This document shows, piece by piece, positions 44,228-52,980 of a stretch of 64,000 nucleotides of DNA (position 1 is the first letter of the stretch; the number at the start of each line of letters is the position of its first letter). The position numbers were made by a program, and so were the translations under genes. Source of the DNA: Eubacterium sp. (GTDB lineage: Bacteria > Bacillota > Clostridia > Oscillospirales > Acutalibacteraceae); the NCBI GenBank assembly GCA_014465955.1, contig JACTVT010000003.1, positions 1 to 64,000 of the forward strand, in the 5' to 3' direction. Under the pieces are notes generated by a model that was not told the DNA's origin, ran no database searches, and saw nothing but the letters and a program-made list of their open reading frames with translations.

Positions 44228-45542
44228 TGTTACACCATTTATCATAAAAGGCTTTGTCCTTTCTTTTTATTTCGTTCATAATAAGTTCTTTGAATTCCTG
44301 TTCTCTTGCTTTTTTATCAGGGTAAGATGATAAATCTATGTCAGGAATACAGTCGAGTTTCTGCGGAATTTCTTCAGCAATTAAATCAGCGGCACGCTTT
44401 GAAAATACAAGGCTTTCAAGCAGACTGTTTGATGCAAGTCTGTTTTTGCCGTGAACGCCGTTGCAGGCAGTTTCGCCGACTGCATAAAGATGAGCCATTG
44501 ATGTGCTGCCGTTAATGTCAGTCTTTACACCGCCCATCATATAGTGCTGACCCGGGGTAACAGGCACACGGTCCTTTGTAATATCATAGCCCTCGTCCAT
44601 ACAAGCCTCAAAAATATTGGGAAAGCGTTCCTTTGCCTCCTCGCTTGTCATAGTCGGCAGAGTTATGTAAACATGGTCTGTGCCGAATTTTTTCATTTCC
44701 TCGCAGATTGCATTTGTAACAACATCTCTCGGCTGAAGTTCGTCTGTAAATCTTTCGCCGTTTTCGTTGAGCAGAACGGCTCCTTCGCCTCTTACGCTTT
44801 CGCTGATAAGGAAGCGCCTGCCTGCCTTTTTGCTGTAAAGTGTTGTCGGGTGAATCTGAATGTAGTTCATATCCTGAAGTTCAATGCCGTGCTTCAGTGC
44901 AAGTGCAAACGAGTCGCCCGTGATATGAGGAAAGTTTGTCGAATTATGAAAAAGTCCGCCTATGCCGCCTGTGGCAAGAATTGTGTTTTTGGCAATTATA
45001 ATGCCTGTTTCACCGTATTCATCTTCACATACAATGCCGAGGCAGTTGTTGTTTTCTTCCACAAGGTCAATCATCGTTGTCTGCGTAACAAATGTTATGT
45101 TTTCACGCTTCATTGCAATTGAAAGCAGTGTTGCCGTGATTTCCTTGCCCGTTTCATCCTTATGGTGCAGAATTCTGTTTCTTCTGTGCGCACCCTCACG
45201 TGTATAGTCAAAATTGCCGTCTGTTGCCGTGTCAAATTTAACACCGAGGTCAACAAGCGTGCCGATAACATCGGGCGATGATTCAATCATAACCCTTACA
45301 CTCTCGGGATTGTTTTCGTAATGACCTGCCTTCATCGTGTCTTCAAAATAGCAGTCAAAATCGTTTATATCCTTTAAAACGCAGACTCCGCCCTGAGCAA
45401 GATATGAGTCGCATTCTTTCAAATCTTCTTTTGTAATAACAAGAATATCCTTATCTTTCGGCAGGCACAGTGCGGCAAAAACTCCTGCAACACCGCTGCC
45501 GACTATAACGATATCCGTTTTAATGCAGTTTTTTATATCCAT
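44217..45542 (-). CDS. nadB: L-aspartate oxidase
   Basis: FAD enzyme oxidising aspartate to iminoaspartate for NAD synthesis. The 441 residues have the dinucleotide loop DIVIVGSGVAGVFAAL, the YLAQGGVCVL loop, the active-site arginine region ISESVRGEGAVLLNENGERF and the GxHGKNRLASNSLLESLVF FAD motif. It is shorter than E. coli NadB (about 540) because the C-terminal helical domain is reduced, as in many clostridial versions. It lies 1 bp after nadA and overlaps nadC. Confidence 0.95.
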   Translation of the reverse strand: MDIKNCIKTDIVIVGSGVAGVFAALCLPKDKDILVITKEDLKECDSYLAQGGVCVLKDINDFDCYFEDTMKAGHYENNPESVRVMIESSPDVIGTLVDLGVKFDTATDGNFDYTREGAHRRNRILHHKDETGKEITATLLSIAMKRENITFVTQTTMIDLVEENNNCLGIVCEDEYGETGIIIAKNTILATGGIGGLFHNSTNFPHITGDSFALALKHGIELQDMNYIQIHPTTLYSKKAGRRFLISESVRGEGAVLLNENGERFTDELQPRDVVTNAICEEMKKFGTDHVYITLPTMTSEEAKERFPNIFEACMDEGYDITKDRVPVTPGQHYMMGGVKTDINGSTSMAHLYAVGETACNGVHGKNRLASNSLLESLVFSKRAADLIAEEIPQKLDCIPDIDLSSYPDKKAREQEFKELIMNEIKRKDKAFYDKWCNNEN

Positions 45543-45543
45543 A

Positions 45544-46449
45544 TTATTTTGCCAGTTCCAACATTCTGTTAAGTGGTATTAATGCCTTTCTTTCGGTTTC
45601 ACTGTCAACAACCACCTCGTTAAGATTGTTTTCAAGGCAGTCACAAACCTTTTGTAATGTAATTTTTTTCATATCTGCGCAGACAGGCATAGGCTCTGTA
45701 AACCAAAACTTTTTGCCAGGGCATTTTTCCTGAAGTTCATACAGTACACCTGTTTCGGTAACGATAATAAATTCATCATCATCGCATTTTTCGGCGTAAT
45801 CTATAATTCCGCTTGTAGAGCCGATATAGTCTGCAAGTGCAAGCACATCCTTCGGGCATTCGGGGTGCATAAGCACCTTTACACCCTTGTGTGCGTTTTT
45901 GACAGCCATAACTTCTTCTTTTGTAATATCGTTGTGAATGGGGCAGAAGCCGTCGTTCAGAATGATATTTTTATCTGTATTTTCGGCAACGAATGAGCCG
46001 AGATTTTTGTCAGGTATAAAGAAAATGTTTTTGTTCGGCAGAGCGTTTACGATTTTAAGTGCATTTGCACTTGTAACGCATACATCCGAAACCGTTTTCA
46101 GTCTTGCAGATGAATTTATGTAGCAGACAACGGCAAGGTCGTCATACTTTTCTTTCATCTCAAGTACTTTTTCTTCGGTTGCCATATGCGCCATAGGGCA
46201 GTCTGCACTGCCGTCGGGCATAAGCACTTTTTTCTGAGGATTAAGAATTTTTGCAGATTCGCCCATAAATTCAACGCCGCAAAATACTATTGTGTCCGCC
46301 TTGCAGGATTTGGCGATTTTTGCAAGGTAATAACTGTCACCCACATAATCGGCAATCTCCTGAACAGAGCCGTCCACATAATAATGAGCAAGAATAACTG
46401 CGTTTTTTTCTTCTTTTAAATTGTTTATCTTTTCCGATAGTTTGTTCAT
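45544..46449 (-). CDS. nadA: Quinolinate synthase
   Basis: Oxygen-sensitive 4Fe-4S enzyme that condenses iminoaspartate with dihydroxyacetone phosphate to quinolinate. The 301 residues include three conserved cysteines placed to bind the cluster, in FCGVEFMGESAKIL, VSDVCVTSANA and EPMPVCADMKKITL, plus AHYYVDGSVQEIADYVGDSY at the start and MHPECPKDV. First gene of nadABC. A canonical promoter lies about 35 bp upstream; I saw no obvious NiaR or NrtR operator. Confidence 0.96.
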   Translation of the reverse strand: MNKLSEKINNLKEEKNAVILAHYYVDGSVQEIADYVGDSYYLAKIAKSCKADTIVFCGVEFMGESAKILNPQKKVLMPDGSADCPMAHMATEEKVLEMKEKYDDLAVVCYINSSARLKTVSDVCVTSANALKIVNALPNKNIFFIPDKNLGSFVAENTDKNIILNDGFCPIHNDITKEEVMAVKNAHKGVKVLMHPECPKDVLALADYIGSTSGIIDYAEKCDDDEFIIVTETGVLYELQEKCPGKKFWFTEPMPVCADMKKITLQKVCDCLENNLNEVVVDSETERKALIPLNRMLELAK

Positions 46450-46484
46450 ATGTATATGTTCCTTTTAGAGATTATACTTATTTT

Positions 46485-46513
46485 AATATATAATTTATTC
46501 AGTGCTTTGTCAA
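46485..46513 (-). promoter_or_regulatory. Promoter of nadABC
   Basis: Minus-strand TTGACA (46513-46508), 17-bp spacer, TATATT (46490-46485). Confidence 0.75.
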
Positions 46514-46571
46514 GAATAATATCATTTTAAATTTATATTTATACATATTTATAAATTAATGTATAAAAATG

Positions 46572-46600
46572 TTGATTTATTTTTGCATTTTTGCTAATAT
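46572..46600 (+). promoter_or_regulatory. Promoter of the HAD phosphatase gene
   Basis: TTGATT (46572-46577), 17-bp spacer, TAATAT (46595-46600), 42 bp before the ATG. Confidence 0.6.
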
Positions 46601-46642
46601 CATTTTATATGGGAATTAAACTGCCTTTAATACGGTGATTTT

Positions 46643-47215
46643 ATGAATGTAAATGTTTACGATTTTGACAATACAATTTATGACGGCGAAACGCTTGTCG
46701 ATTTTATTCTTTATTATGTAAAAAGGGATATAAAAATATGGAAATATATTCCGAAACTGATTATTATTGCAATTAAGGATGCTACACATCTTTTTACGGT
46801 TGAAGAGGCTATAAAGGCGTATGCGTCTTTTTTAGAGGGCTATTATGTTAATCTCGGCGATGTAGAGGAAAACGTTGTCGATTTCTGGAATAAAAACGAG
46901 AAGAAAATCAAGCCGTGGTATAAAACAGTGCAGAAGGATACCGATATTGTCGTTTCAGGCTCTACGGATTTTATTCTTGATGAAATTATGAAACGCCTCG
47001 GTATTAAAAATTATGTCGGCTCAAGCATTGATAAGAAAACGGGCAAGTTCAAACGCCTTTGTTTTCTTGAAAACAAGGTAAAGATTTTTAATGAACTTTA
47101 TCCCGATGCACATATCGAGAATTTTTATACCGACTCAATGAATGATAAGCCTATGATGGATATTGCCGACCACGTATTTTTTGTGAAAAAAGACAAAATT
47201 ACGCAGATAAAATAA
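46643..47215 (+). CDS. HAD-superfamily phosphatase
   Basis: A 190-residue soluble HAD hydrolase of the SerB/PSP-like branch. Motif I is VYDFDNTIYDGET (DFDNT nucleophile), motif II VVSGSTDFILDE near residue 107, and motif IV FYTDSMNDKPMMDIAD near residue 165. A helical cap lies between motifs I and II. Some relatives are annotated as phosphoserine or lipid-phosphate phosphatases; no residue here decides the substrate. It is separated from the potassium-transport genes by 170 bp of AT-rich DNA in which I see no clear element. Confidence 0.87.
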   Translation: MNVNVYDFDNTIYDGETLVDFILYYVKRDIKIWKYIPKLIIIAIKDATHLFTVEEAIKAYASFLEGYYVNLGDVEENVVDFWNKNEKKIKPWYKTVQKDTDIVVSGSTDFILDEIMKRLGIKNYVGSSIDKKTGKFKRLCFLENKVKIFNELYPDAHIENFYTDSMNDKPMMDIADHVFFVKKDKITQIK

Positions 47216-47384
47216 CAGTTAAGTCAATTTGTATATTGATTTTGCCTGAAAATCCTGCTAAAATCATTATTTGCAAATTTTTAATATTGCAATTGATAAG
47301 GATAATATATTGCCGTGCCTTTTGCAGGTATTGGCTGACGCTTATATAAATTTTAAAAAATATTAATTCAGAAGTGTATTTTTG

Positions 47385-48746
47385 ATGAAGAAAATTAAAA
47401 TCAGTCCTATAAAAGTGAAAAGATTTTTTACTACATCCCGAATTATAATTGCAGGCTTTGCCGGCGTTATTATTCTTGGTGCAATCCTGCTTATGATGCC
47501 TTTTTCAAGCGCAGAGCATATAGTAACACCGTTTAAAGACGCTTTGTTTACGGCTGTTTCAGCAACATGCGTAACAGGACTTGTCGTTCGTGATACTGCC
47601 ACATACTGGTCGCTTTTCGGTCAGATTATAATTCTTGTTATGATACAAATCGGCGGTATGGGTATTATAACTATTGCCGTGTTTTTTACACGCGTTATGG
47701 GCAGAAAAATCGGCATTATGCAGCGCACAACAATGCAGGAGGCTGTTTCTGCACCGCAGGTCGGCGGAATAGTGAAAATGACAGGCTTTATTATTAAAAC
47801 TTCACTTTGTATTGAACTGATAGGTGCGATTGCGCTCAGCCCTGTTTTTATAAAGGATTTCGGCTGGATAAAGGGCATATGGTACAGTGTGTTTCATTCT
47901 GTTTCGGCATTCTGCAATGCAGGCTTTGACTTAATGGGCGTTCGCTCGCCTTTTTCATCGCTTACATCATATTCGGGTAATGCGCTTGTAAACATCGTTA
48001 TTATGCTGCTCATCATCACGGGCGGCATAGGCTTTTTAACGTGGGATGATATTAAGACGCACGGTTTTCATTTCAGAAAATACAGAATGCAGAGCAAGGT
48101 TGTTCTGCTTATAACCGTTTTTCTGCTTATAGTTCCTGCCGTTTATTTTTACTGCGCCGAATTTTCTTCATCATTGTTTAATGATATGACAGCAGGTCAG
48201 AAGGTGCTTGCATCATTTTTTCAGACGGTTACTGCAAGAACGGCAGGCTTTAATACAATAGATTTTAATATGCTTAGTGAAACAGGCAGATTTTTGCTTA
48301 TTTTGCTGATGCTTATCGGCGGCTGCTCGGGTTCGACGGCAGGCGGTATGAAAACGACTACTATTGCAGTGCTTTTCGCTTCGGTAGTGTCTGTTTTTAA
48401 AAGACGTCATAATGCACGGCTTCACGGCAGAAGAATTGAAGATGAAACGGTTAAAACGGCGTCGTCAATATTTTTTATGTATCTTTCATTGTTTTCGCTG
48501 AGCGCAATGGCAATCAGTTTTATTGAAAAAATTCCGCTTGTTGACTGCCTGTTTGAAACGGCGTCGGCAATTGCAACGGTAGGCGTAACAATGGGCATAA
48601 CGCCTCATCTTTCAGCAGTATCGCATATCATTTTAATGTGTCTTATGTTTTTCGGCAGGGTAGGCGGACTGACGCTTATTTATGCTACATTTACAAAGCA
48701 CGCAGATGTATCAAAACTGCCGCAGGAAAAAATAATGGTTGGATAA
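47385..48746 (+). CDS. ktrB: Potassium uptake channel subunit, KtrB/TrkH family
   Basis: A 453-residue membrane protein of the TrkH/KtrB superfamily with four pore repeats. Selectivity-filter glycines are seen in ATCVTGLVVRD, SAFCNAGFDLMG, VTARTAGFNTID and ASAIATVGVTMG. It is probably KtrB, because the next gene is a single-RCK KtrA-type regulator. The ATG at 47385 is used rather than the in-frame TTG one codon before it. The ribosome site is weak. The pair precedes a second potassium system. Confidence 0.9.
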   Translation: MKKIKISPIKVKRFFTTSRIIIAGFAGVIILGAILLMMPFSSAEHIVTPFKDALFTAVSATCVTGLVVRDTATYWSLFGQIIILVMIQIGGMGIITIAVFFTRVMGRKIGIMQRTTMQEAVSAPQVGGIVKMTGFIIKTSLCIELIGAIALSPVFIKDFGWIKGIWYSVFHSVSAFCNAGFDLMGVRSPFSSLTSYSGNALVNIVIMLLIITGGIGFLTWDDIKTHGFHFRKYRMQSKVVLLITVFLLIVPAVYFYCAEFSSSLFNDMTAGQKVLASFFQTVTARTAGFNTIDFNMLSETGRFLLILLMLIGGCSGSTAGGMKTTTIAVLFASVVSVFKRRHNARLHGRRIEDETVKTASSIFFMYLSLFSLSAMAISFIEKIPLVDCLFETASAIATVGVTMGITPHLSAVSHIILMCLMFFGRVGGLTLIYATFTKHADVSKLPQEKIMVG

Positions 48747-48770
48747 TATAATGTTATATAGGAGAAAAAG

Positions 48771-49418
48771 ATGAAATCTGTTTTATTAATCGGTCTCGGC
48801 AGATTCGGCAGGCATATTGCCGAACAACTTAATGAACTCGACCACGAAGTTATGGCAGTTGATATTGATGAAGAAAGGGTAAATGCCGTTCTGCCGTACG
48901 TTACCAACGCTCAGATAGGTGACAGTACAAATGAAGATTTTCTGCGTACTCTCGGCGTTAATAATTATGATGTGTGCTTTGTTGCGATCGGTGATAATTT
49001 TCAGAGTTCGCTCGAAACCACTTCACTTTTAAAGGATTTGGGCGCAAAGTATGTTGTTTCAAGAGCGGCACGTGATGTACACGCAAAATTTCTTTTAAGA
49101 AACGGTGCAGACGAAATTGTTTATCCCGAAAAGCAGCTTGCAAAATGGAGCGCAATTAAATTTACAAGCGAGCATATTTTTGATTATATTGAACTAGACA
49201 GTGAGTATGCCGTGTTTGAAGTAGATGTTCCGTATAACTGGGCAGGTAAATCAATCGGCGATCTTGATATAAGAAAAAAGCATAAAATCAATATCATGGC
49301 GATTAAGCGAAACGGCAGTCTTGAACTTGCAATATCACCTGAAACAAGGCTTACGGCAACGGATACTCTTTTGGTAATCGGAAAGTATCACGATATTCAG
49401 AAATGTTTTCGCATTTAA
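48771..49418 (+). CDS. ktrA: Potassium channel regulatory subunit, KtrA (RCK)
   Basis: A 215-residue cytoplasmic RCK protein: RCK_N with the nucleotide loop LIGLGRFGRHIAEQL and the acidic VDIDEER, then an RCK_C domain from about residue 140 (FEVDVPYNWAGKSIGDLDIRKK). KtrA rings bind ATP/ADP and, in several Firmicutes, c-di-AMP, and gate KtrB. An AGGAG site lies before the ATG. Its stop codon overlaps the left end of the second MITE-like element. Confidence 0.92.
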   Translation: MKSVLLIGLGRFGRHIAEQLNELDHEVMAVDIDEERVNAVLPYVTNAQIGDSTNEDFLRTLGVNNYDVCFVAIGDNFQSSLETTSLLKDLGAKYVVSRAARDVHAKFLLRNGADEIVYPEKQLAKWSAIKFTSEHIFDYIELDSEYAVFEVDVPYNWAGKSIGDLDIRKKHKINIMAIKRNGSLELAISPETRLTATDTLLVIGKYHDIQKCFRI

Positions 49419-49651
49419 ACCGTGTCTTTTTCCGATTCGTTTGCGACCGCCCACAGTGCGGGATACAGGGAGCAATAAGAATTTGCAGTGGTCAAAATTT
49501 ATGAGAACATTTATGTTTGATAATAAATTTTGGGTACCACAATCCGATATGCTTCGTTATAGATAAAATTTTATTCAGTCACATATCCCGATATGCTCCT
49601 TAGAATAAAATTTCATCAAAGCCTTGCCTATCGAAAAAATCCAACGGTTTA
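49416..49651. mobile_element. MITE-like element, copy 2 (236 bp)
   Basis: It begins TAAACCGTGTCTTTTTCCG and ends, read from the other strand, TAAACCGTTGGATTTTTTCG. It shares its right half with copy 1 at 22964-23088 but has about 110 bp more in the middle. The remainder of the 333-bp gap 49419-49751 holds one hairpin repeat and no gene. Confidence 0.7.
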
Positions 49652-49669
49652 ACATATATGCAAAAGCTT

Positions 49670-49696
49670 GTGTGGTTCGCCGTTTTCGACGAACCG
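49670..49696 (+). repeat. GTAG-hairpin element, variant type F
   Basis: It aligns over all 27 positions with the type F copy at 11969 but reads GTGTGGTTCGCC at the start and GACGAACCG at the end; the GG-to-TT and CC-to-AA changes preserve pairing. Confidence 0.7.
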
Positions 49697-49751
49697 TTAA
49701 ATGAAATGATATAAATATATAACTCTTTTGTGATGAAAGGACAGCGTTATT

Positions 49752-51110
49752 ATGTATATAGTAATTTCGGGCTGCGGCAAAATCGGCAGAGATATTCTTG
49801 AAAATCTTGTTTCGGAAGGTCATGATGTTACTGCGATTGATACAGACCCTGCGATTATAGAAGAAGTTAATAATATTTATGATGTTATGGGTGTATGCGG
49901 CAACGGTGCGGATTATGAAACACTTGAAGAGGCGGAAATTAATAAAGCAAATCTGTTTATTTCGGCAACCGGTTCAGACGAACTGAATATGCTCAGTTGC
50001 TTTTTTGCACGCAAAATGGGTGCTCATCATACTGTTGCAAGAATCAGAAATCCCGAATATAACGATAAAAGCCTTGGATTTATGAAAAATCAACTTCATC
50101 TTTCTATGGCAATAAATCCCGAACTGATTACGGCACAGGAACTTTTCGGTATGCTGAAATTACCGTCTGCAACTAAAATTGAACGTTTTTCGGCAAGAAA
50201 TTTTGCGCTGATTGAGCAGCGTGTTAAGCCGACTTCGGCTTTAAACGGGCTTTCGCTGAGCGAAATCAGTACAAAATTTAAGTCGAATGTGCTTGTATGC
50301 GCAGTTCAGCGAAATAATGATACTGTTATTCCCGACGGTAATTTTGTTGTTGAGGCAGGGGATAAAATCAGCATTGCCGCAAATTTCAATGAAATCAATA
50401 AACTTATGCGTTCTGTGGGACAGTATCAGAAAAAAGCCCGCAGTATAATGATACTCGGCGGCAGTAAAACGTCGTATTACCTTGCGAAAATGCTTCTTAT
50501 GGCAGGCAATTCGGTGAAAATTGTTGAAAAAGATATGAAAAAGTGCCAGCAGCTTTGCGAACTTCTGCCGAAAGCGGTTATTCTGAACGGTGACGGTTCA
50601 GATCAGGAACTTCTGCAGGAGGAGGGGCTTGATTCTCTTGATGCGTTTATTGCGCTGACGGGTATGGATGAGGAAAATATTCTTGTTTCGCTTTTTGCAA
50701 TGGCGCATAATGTGCCTCAGGTTATTACAAAGGTTAACAGCAGTGAACTTGGCATTATGGCTGAAAAACTCGGTATTGATTATCTTGTATCGCCTAAGGC
50801 GTCTGCATCTAATGTTGTTGTAAGATATGCACGTGCGCTTGAAAATTCAGCAGGCAGTAATATGGAAACACTTTACCGGATTATGGACGGCACTGCCGAG
50901 GCGCTTGAGTTTATAGTTACCGAAGAATCAAAAGTTACTAACAGACCTTTAAAGGAAATTGCTTTTAAGTCAAATATTCTGATATCCGCCATTTTCCGCA
51001 AGGGCAAAACAATTGTGCCTACGGGCGACGATTTTATATTAAAGGGTGATAAAGTTATTGTTGTTTCAACAAAACGGCACTTAAATAATTTAACGGATGT
51101 ATTAAAATAG
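49752..51110 (+). CDS. trkA: Trk potassium uptake regulator TrkA
   Basis: A 452-residue double-RCK protein: VISGCGKIGRDILENL at residue 4 and a second nucleotide loop ILGGSKTSYYLAKML near residue 235, each followed by an RCK_C domain (the second near 370-452). Such two-copy TrkA proteins bind NAD(H)/ATP and regulate TrkH. It lies 13 bp before its trkH partner. The second loop is degenerate (GGSKTS instead of GxGxxG), so nucleotide binding may be restricted to the first half. Confidence 0.93.
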   Translation: MYIVISGCGKIGRDILENLVSEGHDVTAIDTDPAIIEEVNNIYDVMGVCGNGADYETLEEAEINKANLFISATGSDELNMLSCFFARKMGAHHTVARIRNPEYNDKSLGFMKNQLHLSMAINPELITAQELFGMLKLPSATKIERFSARNFALIEQRVKPTSALNGLSLSEISTKFKSNVLVCAVQRNNDTVIPDGNFVVEAGDKISIAANFNEINKLMRSVGQYQKKARSIMILGGSKTSYYLAKMLLMAGNSVKIVEKDMKKCQQLCELLPKAVILNGDGSDQELLQEEGLDSLDAFIALTGMDEENILVSLFAMAHNVPQVITKVNSSELGIMAEKLGIDYLVSPKASASNVVVRYARALENSAGSNMETLYRIMDGTAEALEFIVTEESKVTNRPLKEIAFKSNILISAIFRKGKTIVPTGDDFILKGDKVIVVSTKRHLNNLTDVLK

Positions 51111-51123
51111 GCAGGTCTGAATT

Positions 51124-52566
51124 ATGAATAAAAAAATGGTGTTTCACATAATCGGCAGAATTATTCAGGTTGAGGCGTGCCTTTTGCTGCTGCCGCTTGC
51201 GGTTTCTTTGATTTATAAAGAAAAATGCTGGATTTCGTTTGCGATAACTGCTGCTGTATCGTTAGCGGTAGGTACGGTTATGAATTTTGGCTCACGGGTA
51301 AAAAGCAAAGTAATTTATGCAAAAGAAGGTTTTGTAACCGTTTCACTTGCGTGGGTGCTTATGTCTGCCGTAGGCGCGCTTCCGTTTGTTATCAGCGGCG
51401 AAATTCCGTCGTATGTTGACGCTTTTTTTGAAACGGTTTCAGGTTTTACAACAACGGGCGCATCTATTTTAACCGATGTTGAGTCTATGAGTAAGGGAAT
51501 TCTTTTTTGGAGAAGTTTTACCCACTGGATCGGTGGAATGGGTGTTCTGGTGTTTGTTATGGCAATTATTCCGTCAATAACCGACCGTTCCATTCATATT
51601 ATCCGTGCAGAAATGCCGGGTCCTATTGTAGGTAAAATTGTGCCTAAAGTTAAAAATACTGCAAAAATTCTTTATATTATTTATATAGCAATGACTGTTG
51701 TTGAAATTATATTGCTTTGTATCGGAAAAATGCCGCTTTTTGAAAGCGTTGTTCATTCGTTTGGCTCGGCAGGAACAGGCGGTTTCGGCGTAAAGGCTGA
51801 CAGTATTGCAGGATACAGTCCGTATCTTCAGTGGGTTATCACTGTATTTATGTTTCTTTTCGGTGTTAATTTCAATCTTTATTATCTTATTTTAATAAGA
51901 AAAATTTCAAATGTAATAAAAAGTCAGGAGCTTTGGTGCTATGTCGGAATTGCCATTGCTGCAACGGCGGCAATTGCGGTGAACACACATTCAATGTTTG
52001 GCAGTATCGGCGAAACTATCAGAGCATCGGCATTTCAGGTTTCTTCAATTATGACTACGACAGGCTATGCTACAACCGATTTTGCATTGTGGCCGTCATT
52101 TTCAAAGACAATATTGATTTTGCTGATGTGCATAGGTGCGTGTGCAGGTTCAACAGGCGGCGGACTTAAGGTTTCCCGTGTTGTACTTCTTTTCAAAATG
52201 ATAAAAAAGGAATTGCGCCATATGTTGCATCCTCGTTCAGTTAATGTGGTTAAATTTGAAGAGAAAACGGTCAGCAAAACGGTTTTGACAAATGTCAGTG
52301 TTTATATGGTGGTTTATGTTGCTGTTTTGCTTTCAACATTTTTACTTCTTTCGTTTGAAAATTTCAGTCTTGAAACGAATTTTTCAGCGGCAGTAGCATG
52401 CTTTAATAATATCGGACCGGGTCTTGCAGAAGTAGGACCTAATGCAAGTTATGTGGCTTACAGTCCGTTTTCAAAAATAGTTCTGTCGCTTGCCATGCTT
52501 TTCGGAAGACTTGAAATTTTTCCGATGCTGTTTTTGTTTTCAAAATCAAGTTGGTCAAAAAATTAA
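51124..52566 (+). CDS. trkH: Trk potassium uptake channel TrkH
   Basis: A 480-residue member of the TrkH family with an extra N-terminal helix pair relative to KtrB. Filter segments are VSGFTTTGASILTDV, GSAGTGGFGVKADS, TTTGYATTDF and FNNIGPGLAEVGPN. GGMGVLVFVMAIIP is the usual TrkH stretch. It follows trkA closely on the same strand. A strong terminator lies after the stop codon. The window thus encodes two complete, distinct potassium uptake systems in tandem. Confidence 0.93.
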   Translation: MNKKMVFHIIGRIIQVEACLLLLPLAVSLIYKEKCWISFAITAAVSLAVGTVMNFGSRVKSKVIYAKEGFVTVSLAWVLMSAVGALPFVISGEIPSYVDAFFETVSGFTTTGASILTDVESMSKGILFWRSFTHWIGGMGVLVFVMAIIPSITDRSIHIIRAEMPGPIVGKIVPKVKNTAKILYIIYIAMTVVEIILLCIGKMPLFESVVHSFGSAGTGGFGVKADSIAGYSPYLQWVITVFMFLFGVNFNLYYLILIRKISNVIKSQELWCYVGIAIAATAAIAVNTHSMFGSIGETIRASAFQVSSIMTTTGYATTDFALWPSFSKTILILLMCIGACAGSTGGGLKVSRVVLLFKMIKKELRHMLHPRSVNVVKFEEKTVSKTVLTNVSVYMVVYVAVLLSTFLLLSFENFSLETNFSAAVACFNNIGPGLAEVGPNASYVAYSPFSKIVLSLAMLFGRLEIFPMLFLFSKSSWSKN

Positions 52567-52573
52567 AAATTTT

Positions 52574-52601
52574 AAAAGGCGGATTATATTCCGCCTTTTT
52601 T
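52574..52601 (+). terminator. Terminator of trkAH
   Basis: AAAAGGCGGA/TCCGCCTTTTT stem with a 6-nt loop and T-run, 7 bp past the stop codon. Confidence 0.88.
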
Positions 52602-52836
52602 ATGTAATAATATAATTGCTGTATTTATAATTAATATAAAACTGTAAGTTTGGAAAATATGTTTGATACATTTTGTAATATTTTTGTAATTTTTTATTTT
52701 GAAAAATAAATAAAAAATTTTTTTAAAAAAATTTTAAATCCTTTATTTAGCACGAATTTAAGCGTTTTAGCCATATATATTGTTGTTTTTTGACGTTTTT
52801 ATATATTACAAAACAGTATCGAATTATTAAAAGGAC

Positions 52837-52865
52837 TTTATTTTTTTTGTATCATTTGCTATAAT
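52837..52865 (+). promoter_or_regulatory. Possible promoter of murA
   Basis: A consensus TATAAT (52860-52865) with a weak TTTATT at the -35 spacing, about 115 bp before murA. The rest of 52602-52980 is extremely AT-rich, with long T and A runs and no open frame or structure I can support. Confidence 0.45.
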
Positions 52866-52980
52866 ATGCAGGATAAGAAATAAGCACGGCAAAATCTGCA
52901 TATTTCTTGATTACATAATTGTAATGATTTACTATTTTTAGTTTTATATATTCTCATTATTGAAAACAGAGGTAACCATT

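Noticed and set aside
47216..47384. c-di-AMP (ydaO) riboswitch before the potassium genes
   Set aside because: None of its conserved blocks is visible in this AT-rich stretch.
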